From the NCBI RefSeq assembly GCF_009177095.1, contig NZ_AP021861.1, positions 3,578,501-3,642,500 on the forward strand: DNA of 64,000 bases. Direction: 5' to 3'. Made by a program: the position numbers and the translations under genes. Origin of the DNA: Lacipirellula parvula. Its GTDB lineage: Bacteria; Planctomycetota; Planctomycetia; Pirellulales; Lacipirellulaceae. Under the pieces are notes generated by a model that worked only from the letters and a program-made list of their open reading frames with translations, did not search any database and was not told the origin of the DNA. Shown piece after piece: positions 9,717-19,600 of this stretch (position 1 is the first letter of the stretch; each line of letters starts with the position of its first letter).

Positions 9717-10754
9717 ATGTCAGTTTTCACCGAACAACGAAGAGCGAACCATCTCCAGCGTCATGGATTCACGCTGGTTGAGTTGCTTGTGGTCATTGCC
9801 ATCATTGGCGTGCTGGTGGCGCTTTTGCTGCCGGCTGTGCAAGCGGCGCGGGAAGCAGCCCGGCGATCGCAGTGCGTCAACAACTCGAAGCAGATCGCGT
9901 TAGGATGCCAGAATTACCACTCGGCGCATGGTGCGCTCCCGATCGGGTATGGCATGCTCGGGAAGAACGACTATGGCAAGGGAGGGCTCGCGACGGGCGC
10001 TGAATGGTCGTGGGTGGCGCGGCTCTTTGGAGTAATGGAGCAAGCGCCGATTAGCGGAGCGATCGACTGGGACTGGAATCCTGGCATCGTCGCGTCGCCG
10101 TCGGCGACCATCAAAGCGGTCCGAACAGCGAAGATCCCTGGCTTCCATTGCCCTTCAGACGAGAGCGTGAGCACCAACTGGAACGAAGGGTCTCCGTGCG
10201 CTGGCGGAGGAGATATCGAGGGCTGGGGACGGCTCTCTTACGCGGGCAACTTCGGTAGCATTGCGGACACTTCTGATTTTAGAGGCACTGCGGAATCGAG
10301 CTATCTCGAGGCTTCGAGAGAAGTTGGTCGCACGCCGAGAGTTGACGGCGTTTTTAGCTTCAATCACGGCGATGACTTCGGCCAGATCACCGACGGAACG
10401 TCGAACACTTTGCTGACTGCGGAACTGATCGTCGGCGGCGTCTGTTCAATGCGGGGAGCCTTCGCGTACGACGAGGGTCCCGTCTTTATGCAGTTCCGTC
10501 TGCCGAATGATACGACGCCCGATCACGTTCGTTGGTGTGACGAACAAGACAAGATTCCCGGCGCCAAAGCGCCTTGCGACGGCGCTGAGAGTGATTTGAA
10601 CAAGATCCTCCACACGGCGCGAAGCTATCACGCAGGCGGCGTCGTTACGAGTCGCTGCGACGGCTCGGCGAATCTGATCAGCGACAGCGTTGATCTCATC
10701 GTGTGGCGCGCCCTTGGCACTCCCGCCGGCGACGAGGTGGTGACGCTGCCATGA
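9717..10754 (+). CDS. DUF1559 pseudopilin-like protein
   Basis: A 345-residue DUF1559 protein: pilin-type leader [18 protein letters not shown] beginning at residue 17, [10 protein letters not shown], then the family's NNSKQIALGCQNYHSAHG segment, TSNTLLTAELIVGG and, near the end, ARSYHAGGVVTSRCDGS. It overlaps the following lipoprotein gene by 4 bp (ATGA), so the two should be co-translated. The role is unknown. The leader predicts insertion in the inner membrane with processing by a prepilin peptidase and export of the C-terminal domain. Confidence 0.9.
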   Translation: MSVFTEQRRANHLQRHGFTLVELLVVIAIIGVLVALLLPAVQAAREAARRSQCVNNSKQIALGCQNYHSAHGALPIGYGMLGKNDYGKGGLATGAEWSWVARLFGVMEQAPISGAIDWDWNPGIVASPSATIKAVRTAKIPGFHCPSDESVSTNWNEGSPCAGGGDIEGWGRLSYAGNFGSIADTSDFRGTAESSYLEASREVGRTPRVDGVFSFNHGDDFGQITDGTSNTLLTAELIVGGVCSMRGAFAYDEGPVFMQFRLPNDTTPDHVRWCDEQDKIPGAKAPCDGAESDLNKILHTARSYHAGGVVTSRCDGSANLISDSVDLIVWRALGTPAGDEVVTLP

Positions 10755-11164
10755 GCACTGCATTTGTTACCAAAGCCTTGGTACTCGCTGCCATCACGGC
10801 GAGCCTCGCCGGATGCGGAGCGGGCGCCGTTGGTGCGCTTGGCGGGCAAGCGACCGTCGACGGCGCGCCGATTGAAACGGGAACCATCTCGTTTAAGCCG
10901 GCAGATAACCCCGCGGGACGAGGGATCGGCGGCGCTCTCGCCAATGGAACTTTCGAAATTCCTAGCGCTGATAAGGCGAAGCCGGGCAAGTACCTCGTCA
11001 CCGTGCAGGCGATGAAATCGACCGGCAAGACGCGGAACGATCCGCAGCGCGGCCCGGTCCCCATCGTGGAATCGCTCGAACTTGCCGACTCGCCGCAAGA
11101 GGTCGAGATCACGAGCGCGAATGCCCAAGAACTGCAGCTCGCGTTTACTACCAAGAAGAAGTAG
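10751..11164 (+). CDS. Lipoprotein with carboxypeptidase-regulatory-like (transthyretin-like) fold
   Basis: A 137-residue lipoprotein. ATG 10751 lies in the ATGA overlap with the DUF1559 stop, which decides the start over an in-frame ATG at 10703. The signal ends in SLAGCG, a good lipobox. The mature part (ATVDGAPIETGTISFKPAD, then GTFEIPSADKAKPGKYLVTVQA) has the prealbumin-like strand pattern common in planctomycete lipoproteins encoded beside DUF1559 genes. It is probably anchored facing the periplasm-like space, and its partner may be the DUF1559 protein. The function is unknown. The related protein at 34908 has the same layout. Confidence 0.85.
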   Translation: MSTAFVTKALVLAAITASLAGCGAGAVGALGGQATVDGAPIETGTISFKPADNPAGRGIGGALANGTFEIPSADKAKPGKYLVTVQAMKSTGKTRNDPQRGPVPIVESLELADSPQEVEITSANAQELQLAFTTKKK

Positions 11165-11282
11165 CCAATTTGGTTTCAAGCTTCGGCCCGGCGCGGGCGG
11201 ACGCTTGTTTCACGCCAGGCGGTAGTCCCCGCCGCCGATTCATCAACAGCCAATCGTTTGTTCCCTCTCGAGGAGAAACTTC

Positions 11283-12245
11283 ATGAGACGCCAGTTCGCT
11301 ACGTTGAGTTTGCTGTCCGCTTGCCTATCATGTGCGATCTCGACGAATACTTTCGCCGCCTCGGTGCAGACGATTAGCAATCCGGTGCCGAACGGGTTCA
11401 TCAAGCTAGATGGCAACATCTCTGAATGGCTGTCGATCTCCCGCTTCAACGAAGACACGACCGGCGACGGATCGACGGGATCTTTCGTGCCGATCGATAT
11501 CCGCCAAGGCGCCGTCGCGCATGACGACAATTTCTTCTACTTCCTCTACCGCAATTCCGGCGACAATATGGTCACCGGCGCGTCGAACTGGATCTTCATT
11601 GATTTGGATCAGAACGCGACGACAGGCCTGACGGCGGCCGGCGGAATCAACTTCTCGATCGGCGCTGAGTTCAACCTGGGCGGCACCGGCGGCTGGAACC
11701 AGTGGAACGCCGCGGGCGGCCATGCCGGCTCGGCAGCGGGAAAGTTGGCCGTTGCCGGCGATTCGAACGCCTCGGGCGGGGCGGACTTCATCGAGTTCTC
11801 CGTTTCGCGGACAGCAATTCAACCGGGCGGCGGAACGTTCAATCCGCCGGGGACTTCGTTCAATGTGCTCTTCGTCGCTGAAAATACCACGACGCCCGAC
11901 TATTCCCCCAACAACGGCGCCGTCGATTGGTTCACCTACAACGCATCGGGCGTCTACAACCCGGGCGTTGCCGGCGACGCCGACGGCAACGGGATCGTGA
12001 ACATCAACGATTACCTCCTAATCCAGGCCAACAGCTTCACGATCGTTCCGCTGGGAACGCAGGGCGACGTCAACGACAGCGGTTTCGTTGACTTCGACGA
12101 TTTTCAACAGTGGAAGACGAGCTTTCCGGGCGGCGTCGAGGCGGCGGAAGCGGCAATCGCCGCTGTTCCCGAACCGACATCGCTTGCGTTGGCGTTGGGA
12201 GCGGCCGGGATGCTCTCCATGAAGCGACGGAAGCGAGGCGCTTAG
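11283..12245 (+). CDS. Dockerin/PEP-CTERM exported protein
   Basis: A 320-residue exported protein with a signal peptide (SLLSACLSCAISTNTFA). The body is beta-rich (DGNISEWLSISRF, FVPIDIRQGAVAHDDNFFYFLYR), reminiscent of a carbohydrate-binding CBM9-like or DOMON-like fold, though I cannot confirm this. The C-terminal third has paired Ca-loop-like motifs of a dockerin (GDADGNGIVNINDYLLIQ and GDVNDSGFVDFDDFQQWK), a spacing closer to a classic type I dockerin than its neighbours. It ends in VPEPTSLALALGAAGM and KRRKRG. SD GAGGAG precedes the ATG. Likely surface-associated; ligand unknown. Confidence 0.82.
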   Translation: MRRQFATLSLLSACLSCAISTNTFAASVQTISNPVPNGFIKLDGNISEWLSISRFNEDTTGDGSTGSFVPIDIRQGAVAHDDNFFYFLYRNSGDNMVTGASNWIFIDLDQNATTGLTAAGGINFSIGAEFNLGGTGGWNQWNAAGGHAGSAAGKLAVAGDSNASGGADFIEFSVSRTAIQPGGGTFNPPGTSFNVLFVAENTTTPDYSPNNGAVDWFTYNASGVYNPGVAGDADGNGIVNINDYLLIQANSFTIVPLGTQGDVNDSGFVDFDDFQQWKTSFPGGVEAAEAAIAAVPEPTSLALALGAAGMLSMKRRKRGA

Positions 12246-12333
12246 TCCCTCGATCGCAACGGGCGTTGAGTCCGTGCATCGCGCTGGATTATTGGCTTCT
12301 TTCTCCGTTGTTCAGCCTTGAGGAGCATCTTCT

Positions 12334-14211
12334 ATGCGTTCGCTTCAACGTACTTTCTTGTCCCTCGCTGCGGCGACAGGACTATGCGTGGGCAGCCCCT
12401 GGGCCGCCGCGCAAGATATCTTGGTTAGCTTTAACGTCGCCGGCCCAGCGGACTGGAACGCCGGCGCCAATTGGTCGTCCGGTTTCACGCCCGAGGCGCA
12501 ATACAACGAGGTGGCCGTCATCGGCGGCTCGCGGCAGGCCTATGTCGCTGGCGCGACGCCTGCCGTCGGCGGCGTCATCATGGATTCGTCGACGCTCGAA
12601 ATTCGCAGCGGCGGCGACCTGCAGGCCATTGCTAATAACACTGGCGGCAACACGGTCCTCGGCAACATCGTGATGGGGCAATCGGTCAACACGTTTCTCA
12701 CCGTGAAACGCGGCGGTACGCTCTCCGCCCAACAGCTAACGACCGGCGGCGGCAGCGGCACTGCGTTGACGCTTGGCGAAACCACCGGCACGGGAACCGC
12801 CTCGCTGTCAATTGCCGGCGGAACGCTTAACCGCATCACGCGCGTCGTCGGCAACAATGTGAGTTTCACGAGTTCCGGCTCGCTGACGTTTGGCTCGGCG
12901 AGCGTCCTCAATCCCGTCATCACCGGCGCAGCGCATTCGACGATCAACGTCACGGGAACCGCGAACCTGGCCGGCATAGTGCGGCCGGAGTTCAGCGGCT
13001 ACACCCCGGTATTAGGAAACTCGTGGAACTTGGTGACTGCCAACCAGTTGGCCGGCAACTTTACCGTCGATGCGTCGTTGGCGCCGGCCGGCCCGCTCGG
13101 AACGGCGTATGTCGTCAGCAAGACGAACACGACCGCGACGCTCAAGTACACCAACTTGCTCGTCCTCAACGTCGACCGCGCGACTGGCGCCGTTAATATC
13201 CAGAACAAGGTCGGCTCGCCGATCGCGTTTGACGCCTACACGGTCACCTCGCCGTCGGGAGCACTCACCGGCAGCTGGAACAGCCTGCAAGATCAAGGCG
13301 TGACCGCCTGGGATGAGGCGGACAATTCGAGCAATTCGCGACGGACGGAGTTTCGTACGAATGGTTCGTCATCGATCAATGCTGGCAGTCAGCTTGCGAT
13401 CGGCAATCCGTTCATGCCAACAGCGCCCGCCGCGTTGGGAATTGAGCCCGGCGCCGACCTCGGTTTCCAATACAACGTACCGGGGCAGGGAACCTTCAAT
13501 GGCATCATTGAGTACACCGGCCGGCTCAACAACGTCGTCCTGACGATCGATCCGTCGACGGGCAAGGCAGCCATTCAGAACGAGTCCCCGTACTTCTCGG
13601 CAACGATCGACGGCTACACCGTGACGTCGACTTCTGGAAAGTTCCTCACTGCGAATGGAACGTGGAACAGCTTGCAAGATCAAGGAGTCACAGGCTGGGA
13701 TCAAGCTGACAACGCCAATGCGAATCGGCTCACGGAATTCAAGACGAGCGGCACGACGACGCTGAATGGCGGCGGAACGGTGCTTAATCTCGGCACTCCG
13801 GTTTCGTTGGCGAGCGGCGCGCTGTCACTTAGCGACTTCGCGTTCCAGTACAAACTGAGCACTGGCGAAGTGAAGAACGGCGTCGTGAAGTTCGGCACGA
13901 TCCCGACCTTCAACCCGGGGGCTGGCGACTACAACAACGACGGCAAAGTCGATGGCGCCGACTTCTTGGCATGGCAGCGCGGTTTCGGTAGTTCGGTGAC
14001 GCCAGGTTCGGGCGCCGACGGCAGCGGCAACGGCGTCGTCGACGCCGCTGACCTCACGATCTGGAAAAGTAGCTTCGGAAGCGCCACGGCGGCAGGTGAA
14101 GTTGCTACGGCTGCTGTTCCTGAGCCGGCTACGTTGAGCACCTTGCTAATTGCCCTCGGTTGCCTCGGTGGGAGATCTTCTCGCCGAGCGGCTGCCAGAA
14201 CCCGAGGCTAA
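12334..14211 (+). CDS. PEP-CTERM protein with two copies of a WNSLQDQG/WDEADN domain and dockerin
   Basis: A 625-residue exported protein: signal peptide ending near PWAAAQ, an N-terminal beta-rich passenger-like region (WNAGANWSSG, then Gly/Thr-rich repeats) to about residue 270, then two tandem copies of a domain of roughly 110 residues (about 273-389 and 399-524). Each copy carries WNSLQDQG, WD[EQ]ADN and TEF. A dockerin-like module follows (DYNNDGKVDGADFLAWQ) and a VPEPATLSTLLIALG tail. The repeated domain also occurs twice in the next gene. SD GAGGAG precedes ATG. It may be a surface adhesin or carbohydrate-binding protein; nothing catalytic is visible. Confidence 0.82.
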   Translation: MRSLQRTFLSLAAATGLCVGSPWAAAQDILVSFNVAGPADWNAGANWSSGFTPEAQYNEVAVIGGSRQAYVAGATPAVGGVIMDSSTLEIRSGGDLQAIANNTGGNTVLGNIVMGQSVNTFLTVKRGGTLSAQQLTTGGGSGTALTLGETTGTGTASLSIAGGTLNRITRVVGNNVSFTSSGSLTFGSASVLNPVITGAAHSTINVTGTANLAGIVRPEFSGYTPVLGNSWNLVTANQLAGNFTVDASLAPAGPLGTAYVVSKTNTTATLKYTNLLVLNVDRATGAVNIQNKVGSPIAFDAYTVTSPSGALTGSWNSLQDQGVTAWDEADNSSNSRRTEFRTNGSSSINAGSQLAIGNPFMPTAPAALGIEPGADLGFQYNVPGQGTFNGIIEYTGRLNNVVLTIDPSTGKAAIQNESPYFSATIDGYTVTSTSGKFLTANGTWNSLQDQGVTGWDQADNANANRLTEFKTSGTTTLNGGGTVLNLGTPVSLASGALSLSDFAFQYKLSTGEVKNGVVKFGTIPTFNPGAGDYNNDGKVDGADFLAWQRGFGSSVTPGSGADGSGNGVVDAADLTIWKSSFGSATAAGEVATAAVPEPATLSTLLIALGCLGGRSSRRAAARTRG

Positions 14212-14213
14212 GC

Positions 14214-16577
14214 ATGAATCGATTTCGCAACGCTCTCAGGCAGGCGAGCCTTCTGCTTGCCTGCCTGACGAGCGCCGTCTGCTATGGGCAGGACGGATAT
14301 TTCGGAACGGCGAAGGTCAACATCAACCCGCTGACTCCGATCATGCTGAGTGGATACGCTGGTCGAGCGACGCTGGCCGAGTCGACTGGCGTGCAGCAGA
14401 ACATTTTCGTTCAGGCTGCGGCATTCGGCATGGGCGCTGAAACATCGCTACTGCTAACCGTCGACAGCACCGGGTTGCCGGACAACGTCGTCGATCCGTT
14501 GCGGGCCAAGCTGGCCAACAACTTGGGGATCGCGCAAGAGCGAATCGTGATGACCTGCACCCACTCGCACAGTTGTCCGTGCGTGAGCGGGTACTTGCCG
14601 AATTTGTTCGGTGCGCCGCTCCCTGCAACGCAACAGCAGCATGTCGATGCGTACACGGCGAAGCTCGTCGAATGGATGGAAGAAGCGGCGACCGAAGCAC
14701 TCGACAACCGAACGCCAGGGCACGAGATCTCTTGGGCCAACGGTTCTGCTGGCTTCGGCCAAAATCGTCGCGGCGAAGGCGTCGACGACCACGACCTGCC
14801 GGTGATGCTGGTGAAGAACGCCGTCGGCGAGGCGAAAGCGATTATCGCGAGCTACGCCACGCATGGAACCACGCTTAACGCGAGCGACAACCTCGTCAGC
14901 GGCGACTGGCCGGGCTACGCACGGCAGGCGATCGAGACGCTCTACCCTGGCGCGGCGGCGATGATCATGATCGGCGCTGCAGCAGATTCGAATCCGACTC
15001 CGGCGGGAACATCGCTAGCGGCGTTCAATCATGGCCGCACCGTTGCCAACGAAGTGCGCCGATTGATCGATAACAATTTGATGACGCCCGTCTCGTCGCA
15101 GATATCGGCGTTTCAGACGGAAGTGAAGCTCGACTTCGCCACGACGCTGCAGCCGGGAGATCCTCCCGGAACAATGCTGGCGCCATCGCCGAGCTCAATG
15201 AATTACGGCGTTACTTCTTGGACCTTCGGCAAAGACTTGGCAATGGTCTTCATGGAAGGCGAGGTCGTGGCGGACTACTCACTGCGTCTGAAGGCCGAGC
15301 TGGGCGACAAGGTGTGGGTCAACGCCTACAGCAACGACGTGATGGGATACATCCCTTCGGAGAGAGTGCTGAGGGCAGGGGGATACGAGGCCGACTCCTC
15401 GAACTACTACTACGGCAATCCTGGCCGACTCGCGTACGGCCTTGAGGACAAAATCGTTGGCGCCGTGCACGAGCAGTTGTTCGACTTCACTGGGCAAGGC
15501 GACCGGCTGCAACTGTTGGTCGATTGGCGCACTGGCGAAGCATCAATCGTCAACATGGGCGATCTCACGCTCTCCATCGACGGGTACACGATCTCCTCGC
15601 CGGCAGGCAAGTTGAATCCTGCCAATGGAGCGTGGCAGAGTTTCCAAGATCAGGGACTCAGCAGCTGGGATGAAGCCAACAATTCAAACAGCAGTCGCAT
15701 TACGGAGTTCAAAACGGCCGGATCGCAGTTGTTTGCGCCTGGCACGCGGCTCTCAATTGGTCGGCCGGTGATTATCGTTCCTCCCGCCAAGTTTGGCGAC
15801 GACGTCGGCGGCACGGTGGAACTGACGTTCGAGTACTCGCTCGCTGGCGGCGGAACGGAGCAAGGGGGCGTTCGGGCTGAGATTGGCGTCGACGTCATCA
15901 ACAACCTCGTGATGACGATCAACCCCCTCACAGGGGCTGTGGGCATTCGCAACGCGTCGCCGTTCTTCGACGTTTCGATTGCGGCGTACTCGATCGCTTC
16001 GACGGACGGCAAGCTGCGGCGTGCGGTCGGCTGGCGCAGCCTCGCTGATCAGTCTCTCGCTGGCTGGGACGAAGCCGACAACAGCAATGCGTTTCGCGTG
16101 ACGGAGTTCAACCCCACGGGCCAACTCTATCTCGCCGAAGGGGGAACGGTGCTCAATCTCGGGACGTTGCTCGATGTCAGCGGCGGAGCGATCAATCTCG
16201 ACGGACTCAAGTTCGAGTTCTTGTTGAGCAACGGTGAAACGCTGGTAGGCGTCATTGAACTCGCGGAGGTCGGAGCGGCCGGAGACTACGACCTCGACGG
16301 CCGAGTCGACGGGGCCGATTTCCTCGCCTGGCAGCGATCACTCGGTAGCTCGGTCGCCGTGGCGGGCGCGGGCGCCGACGGCAATGCCAACGGCGTCGTC
16401 GATGCTGGCGATCTCGCCGTGTGGCGGAGCCATTTTGGATCTGTCGGCAACGAGGAGGCAGCTGCGAGCGTCCCCGAGCCAGCGTCGAGCACCATCGCGT
16501 GGCTGCCGCTTTTACTTGGTTTCTTGCATCGCCGGCGCGGCGTCTACGCTCGCTTCGCCGATGCGCAGGCATGTTAG
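14214..16577 (+). CDS. Neutral-ceramidase-like hydrolase with repeat domains, dockerin and PEP-CTERM tail
   Basis: A 787-residue exported protein. ATG 14214, two bases after the upstream stop and preceded by GAGG, puts the signal peptide (ASLLLACLTSAVCYGQ) at the N-terminus. Residues about 25-430 match the N-terminal domain of neutral/alkaline ceramidases: AKVNINPLTPIMLSGYAGR, VTCTHSHS-like MTCTHSHSCPC with metal His residues, YATHGTTL, GDWPGYARQAIE. Neutral ceramidases cleave the amide of ceramides; many bacterial homologues have unproven substrates. Two copies of the WDEA[DN]N domain follow (about 430-558 and 560-682), then a dockerin (DYDLDGRVDGADFLAWQ) and a VPEP tail. It lies in tandem with a second ceramidase-like gene. 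Confidence 0.82.
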   Translation: MNRFRNALRQASLLLACLTSAVCYGQDGYFGTAKVNINPLTPIMLSGYAGRATLAESTGVQQNIFVQAAAFGMGAETSLLLTVDSTGLPDNVVDPLRAKLANNLGIAQERIVMTCTHSHSCPCVSGYLPNLFGAPLPATQQQHVDAYTAKLVEWMEEAATEALDNRTPGHEISWANGSAGFGQNRRGEGVDDHDLPVMLVKNAVGEAKAIIASYATHGTTLNASDNLVSGDWPGYARQAIETLYPGAAAMIMIGAAADSNPTPAGTSLAAFNHGRTVANEVRRLIDNNLMTPVSSQISAFQTEVKLDFATTLQPGDPPGTMLAPSPSSMNYGVTSWTFGKDLAMVFMEGEVVADYSLRLKAELGDKVWVNAYSNDVMGYIPSERVLRAGGYEADSSNYYYGNPGRLAYGLEDKIVGAVHEQLFDFTGQGDRLQLLVDWRTGEASIVNMGDLTLSIDGYTISSPAGKLNPANGAWQSFQDQGLSSWDEANNSNSSRITEFKTAGSQLFAPGTRLSIGRPVIIVPPAKFGDDVGGTVELTFEYSLAGGGTEQGGVRAEIGVDVINNLVMTINPLTGAVGIRNASPFFDVSIAAYSIASTDGKLRRAVGWRSLADQSLAGWDEADNSNAFRVTEFNPTGQLYLAEGGTVLNLGTLLDVSGGAINLDGLKFEFLLSNGETLVGVIELAEVGAAGDYDLDGRVDGADFLAWQRSLGSSVAVAGAGADGNANGVVDAGDLAVWRSHFGSVGNEEAAASVPEPASSTIAWLPLLLGFLHRRRGVYARFADAQAC

Positions 16578-16626
16578 AATTGACGGACGGTCGTCAGCAG
16601 ACGCCGTTCGCGGAACGAGAACAGCG

Positions 16627-19600
16627 ATGAATAACTTCACACATTCTCCACGGCATCCGCTGCGTTGGGCCTCGCTGGTCGGGCTGCTATTGGCGTTCGC
16701 GCCGACCTGCATGGCTGAGGAAGCCGTCTACGACGTCGGCGTGGCGAAAATCGACGTCACCCCCGCGTATCCGATTCGTTTGAACGGCTTTGGCGGCCGC
16801 CGCGACGAGTCGGAGGGGGTGACGCAACGCATCTGGGCCAAAGCGATCGCGATCGGATCCGACGAGGCAAAGCCGGCGGTGTTGATCACGCTCGACAGCC
16901 TCGGCGTTCGCGAGGCGATGGTTGACGAAGTGGCGCGACGGCTCAAAGAGAAAGTCGGCATCGAGCGCGATCGCGTCGCGGTGACGTTCAGCCACTCGCA
17001 CACGACGCCGAAGCTGACCAACGTTTGCGACACGATCTTCAGCTCGCCGATTTCGCCCGAACATCAAGCCCATATCGAACGGTACACGGCCGAACTGACC
17101 GATGCGATGGAGAAGGTTGCACTGGAAGCGCTAGCCGATCGCAAACCATCGACGCTGTCGTGGGCGGTCGGCAAGGTTAGCTTCGCGGTCAACCGCCGCA
17201 CGCCTGGCGGCCCCGTCGACCACGACTTGCCGATCCTGGTGGTGAAGTCGGCCGACGACGGCGCCGTTCGCGCCATCTATCTGAGCTATGCCTGCCACTG
17301 CGTGACGCTGTCGGACAATAAGATCAGCGGCGATTGGTCGGGTTACGCGCAGGAGGCGATCGAGCGCACGCATCCCGGCGTCATCGCCTTGGTATCGATC
17401 GGCTGTGGTTCTGATTCGAACCCCGCCTCCGGAGTGACGGGCAGCAACACGGCAGCCGCGGCCGACCAGGGGGCGCAAATCTGCGACGAAGTTGAGCGAC
17501 TGCTGGCAGGGACGCTGCAGCCGGTAAGCGGCGACCTGACGGCTGCGTTGTCGCACATCGACATACCGCTGAATGCGGTGCCTGCTAAAGAAGAATTGGA
17601 GAAGCTCGCCGCTGCGGGCGGGGCACCGGGGTACAACGCTGAGTATCAGTTGGCGAAGCTGCAGCGAGGCGAGCAACTGCAGGCTGCGCTCGACTACCCG
17701 GTGCAGACGTGGGCGTTCGGCGATTCGCTGGCGATGGTATTCCTCGCAGGCGAGGTGTGCGCCGACTACTCCCTGCGCCTGAAAGCAGAGCTCGATCCCG
17801 AGCGGATCTGGATGCACGGCTATTCGAATGACTTCTGTGCCTACATTCCCTCCGAGCGGCTGCTAAAGGAGGGCGGCTACGGCGGTGGCGCCGAGGTCGT
17901 CTACTTCGCACTGCCGAACACGATCGCAACTGGCGTCGAAGAAAAGATCATCGGGCAAGTCCACGCCCAGATTCCGCCGCAGTTCGAAGGCAAGGGGCCG
18001 CGTCAGCAAGTGAGCGCGCAGCCCTGGCCACTAGAGGAAGCGGTCGCGTCGATCGTTCCGAAACCCGGTTTCGTGGTGGAAGTCGCCGCGGCCGAACCGC
18101 TCGTCGCCGACCCGGTGGCGATCGACTTCGGTCCCGACGGCAGGCTGTGGGTGGCGGAGATGCCCGACTACTCGCGGTTCGCCGATGAGGATTTTAAACC
18201 GAACGGCAGCGTGCGCGTCCTGACCGACGTCGATGGCGACGGCAAGTACGACGAAGCGAAGACGTTCGCCGACGGCCTCCGCTTTCCGACCGACGTCAAA
18301 TCGTGGCGGAACGGCGTGATCGTGTGCGATGCACCCGATGTAATCTATCTCGAAGACGCTGATGGCGACGGCAAGGCCGACGTCCGCAAGGTGCTGCTAA
18401 CAGGATTTGAAACGCACAATGCGCAAGCTCGCGTGAACAGCTTGCGGTGGGGGCTCGATAATTGGCTCTACGGGTCGTGCGGCCTGTTCGGCGGAACGAT
18501 CAAGACGTGCAGCGGTCGTGAGATTCAACTCGGCGGCCGCGACTTTCGCTTCCATCCAGATTCGGGCGAACTCGAACCCGTGACTGGTTCGACGCAGCAA
18601 GGCCGCACGCGCGATGACTGGAACAACTGGTTCGGCTGCGACAATTCGTCACTGATCCACCACTACCCGCTCGACGACCATTATCTTGCTCGAAACCCCC
18701 ACATAGCTCCGCCGGCGACGCGGATCTCGGTGCCGGCAGGCCCCGATCCGAGTGCGCTCCATCCCATTGGCGAACCATCGATCTTCCAACTTTCGGGCCC
18801 CCCAGGCCGGCCGACTGCGGCTTGCGGCCTCGATATCTACCGTGATGAACTGCTGGGGAGCGAGTTCTCCAACAACTCGTTTGTAGCCGAACCGGTTAAC
18901 CAGTTGGTGCACCGGCGGATCCTGTCGCCGAGCGGCGCCACCTTCACAGGCGCCCGCGCGGCTGACGAGCCCGACGTCGAGTTTTTAGCATCGACCGATC
19001 CGTGGTTTCGGCCTGTGCAAATTCGGACCGGGCTCGACGGCTGCCTCTACGTCGTCGATATGCACCGCGCGGTCATCGAGCATCAGAAGTTCATTCCGGA
19101 AGAGACGCTGGCGGAACTCGACGTCACCGCGGGTCGCGAGCAAGGGCGAATCTTCCGCGTTCGTCGTGCCGAGGTACCGCCGCGGCCGATCCCCCGCCTC
19201 GATCACCTTAATGCTGCGGGATTAGCGGCGGCGATTGATTCGCCGAACGGACCGCAGCGCGACCTTGCACAACAACTGCTCGTGCAGCGTCACGCAACGG
19301 AAGCGGCGCCGGCGCTGAAGCAGCTTGCTCAAAGAGCGGCGCGGCCTGTCGTACGGCTGCAAGCGCTGTGCACGCTTGATGGTCTGGGCGAACTCGACGT
19401 ACCGGCGATCTTGGCAACGCTGGCTGATGGCGACCCCGCCGTGCGGCGCCACGCGATTCGATTGAGCGAGCCGATGTTGGGAACCGCTCCTAACTTGCTT
19501 GATGCGTTGCTCGCACTGGCCGACGACTCCGATCCGCAGGTCGAACTGCAGTTGACTTACACGCTGGGAGAAACGCAGGATCCTCGCGCCAGCGCGGCGC

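Noticed and set aside
16255-16626. Upstream extension of the ceramidase-dehydrogenase frame
   Set aside because: It overlaps the previous gene's dockerin and tail, has no start signal, and would bury the clear signal peptide at ATG 16627.
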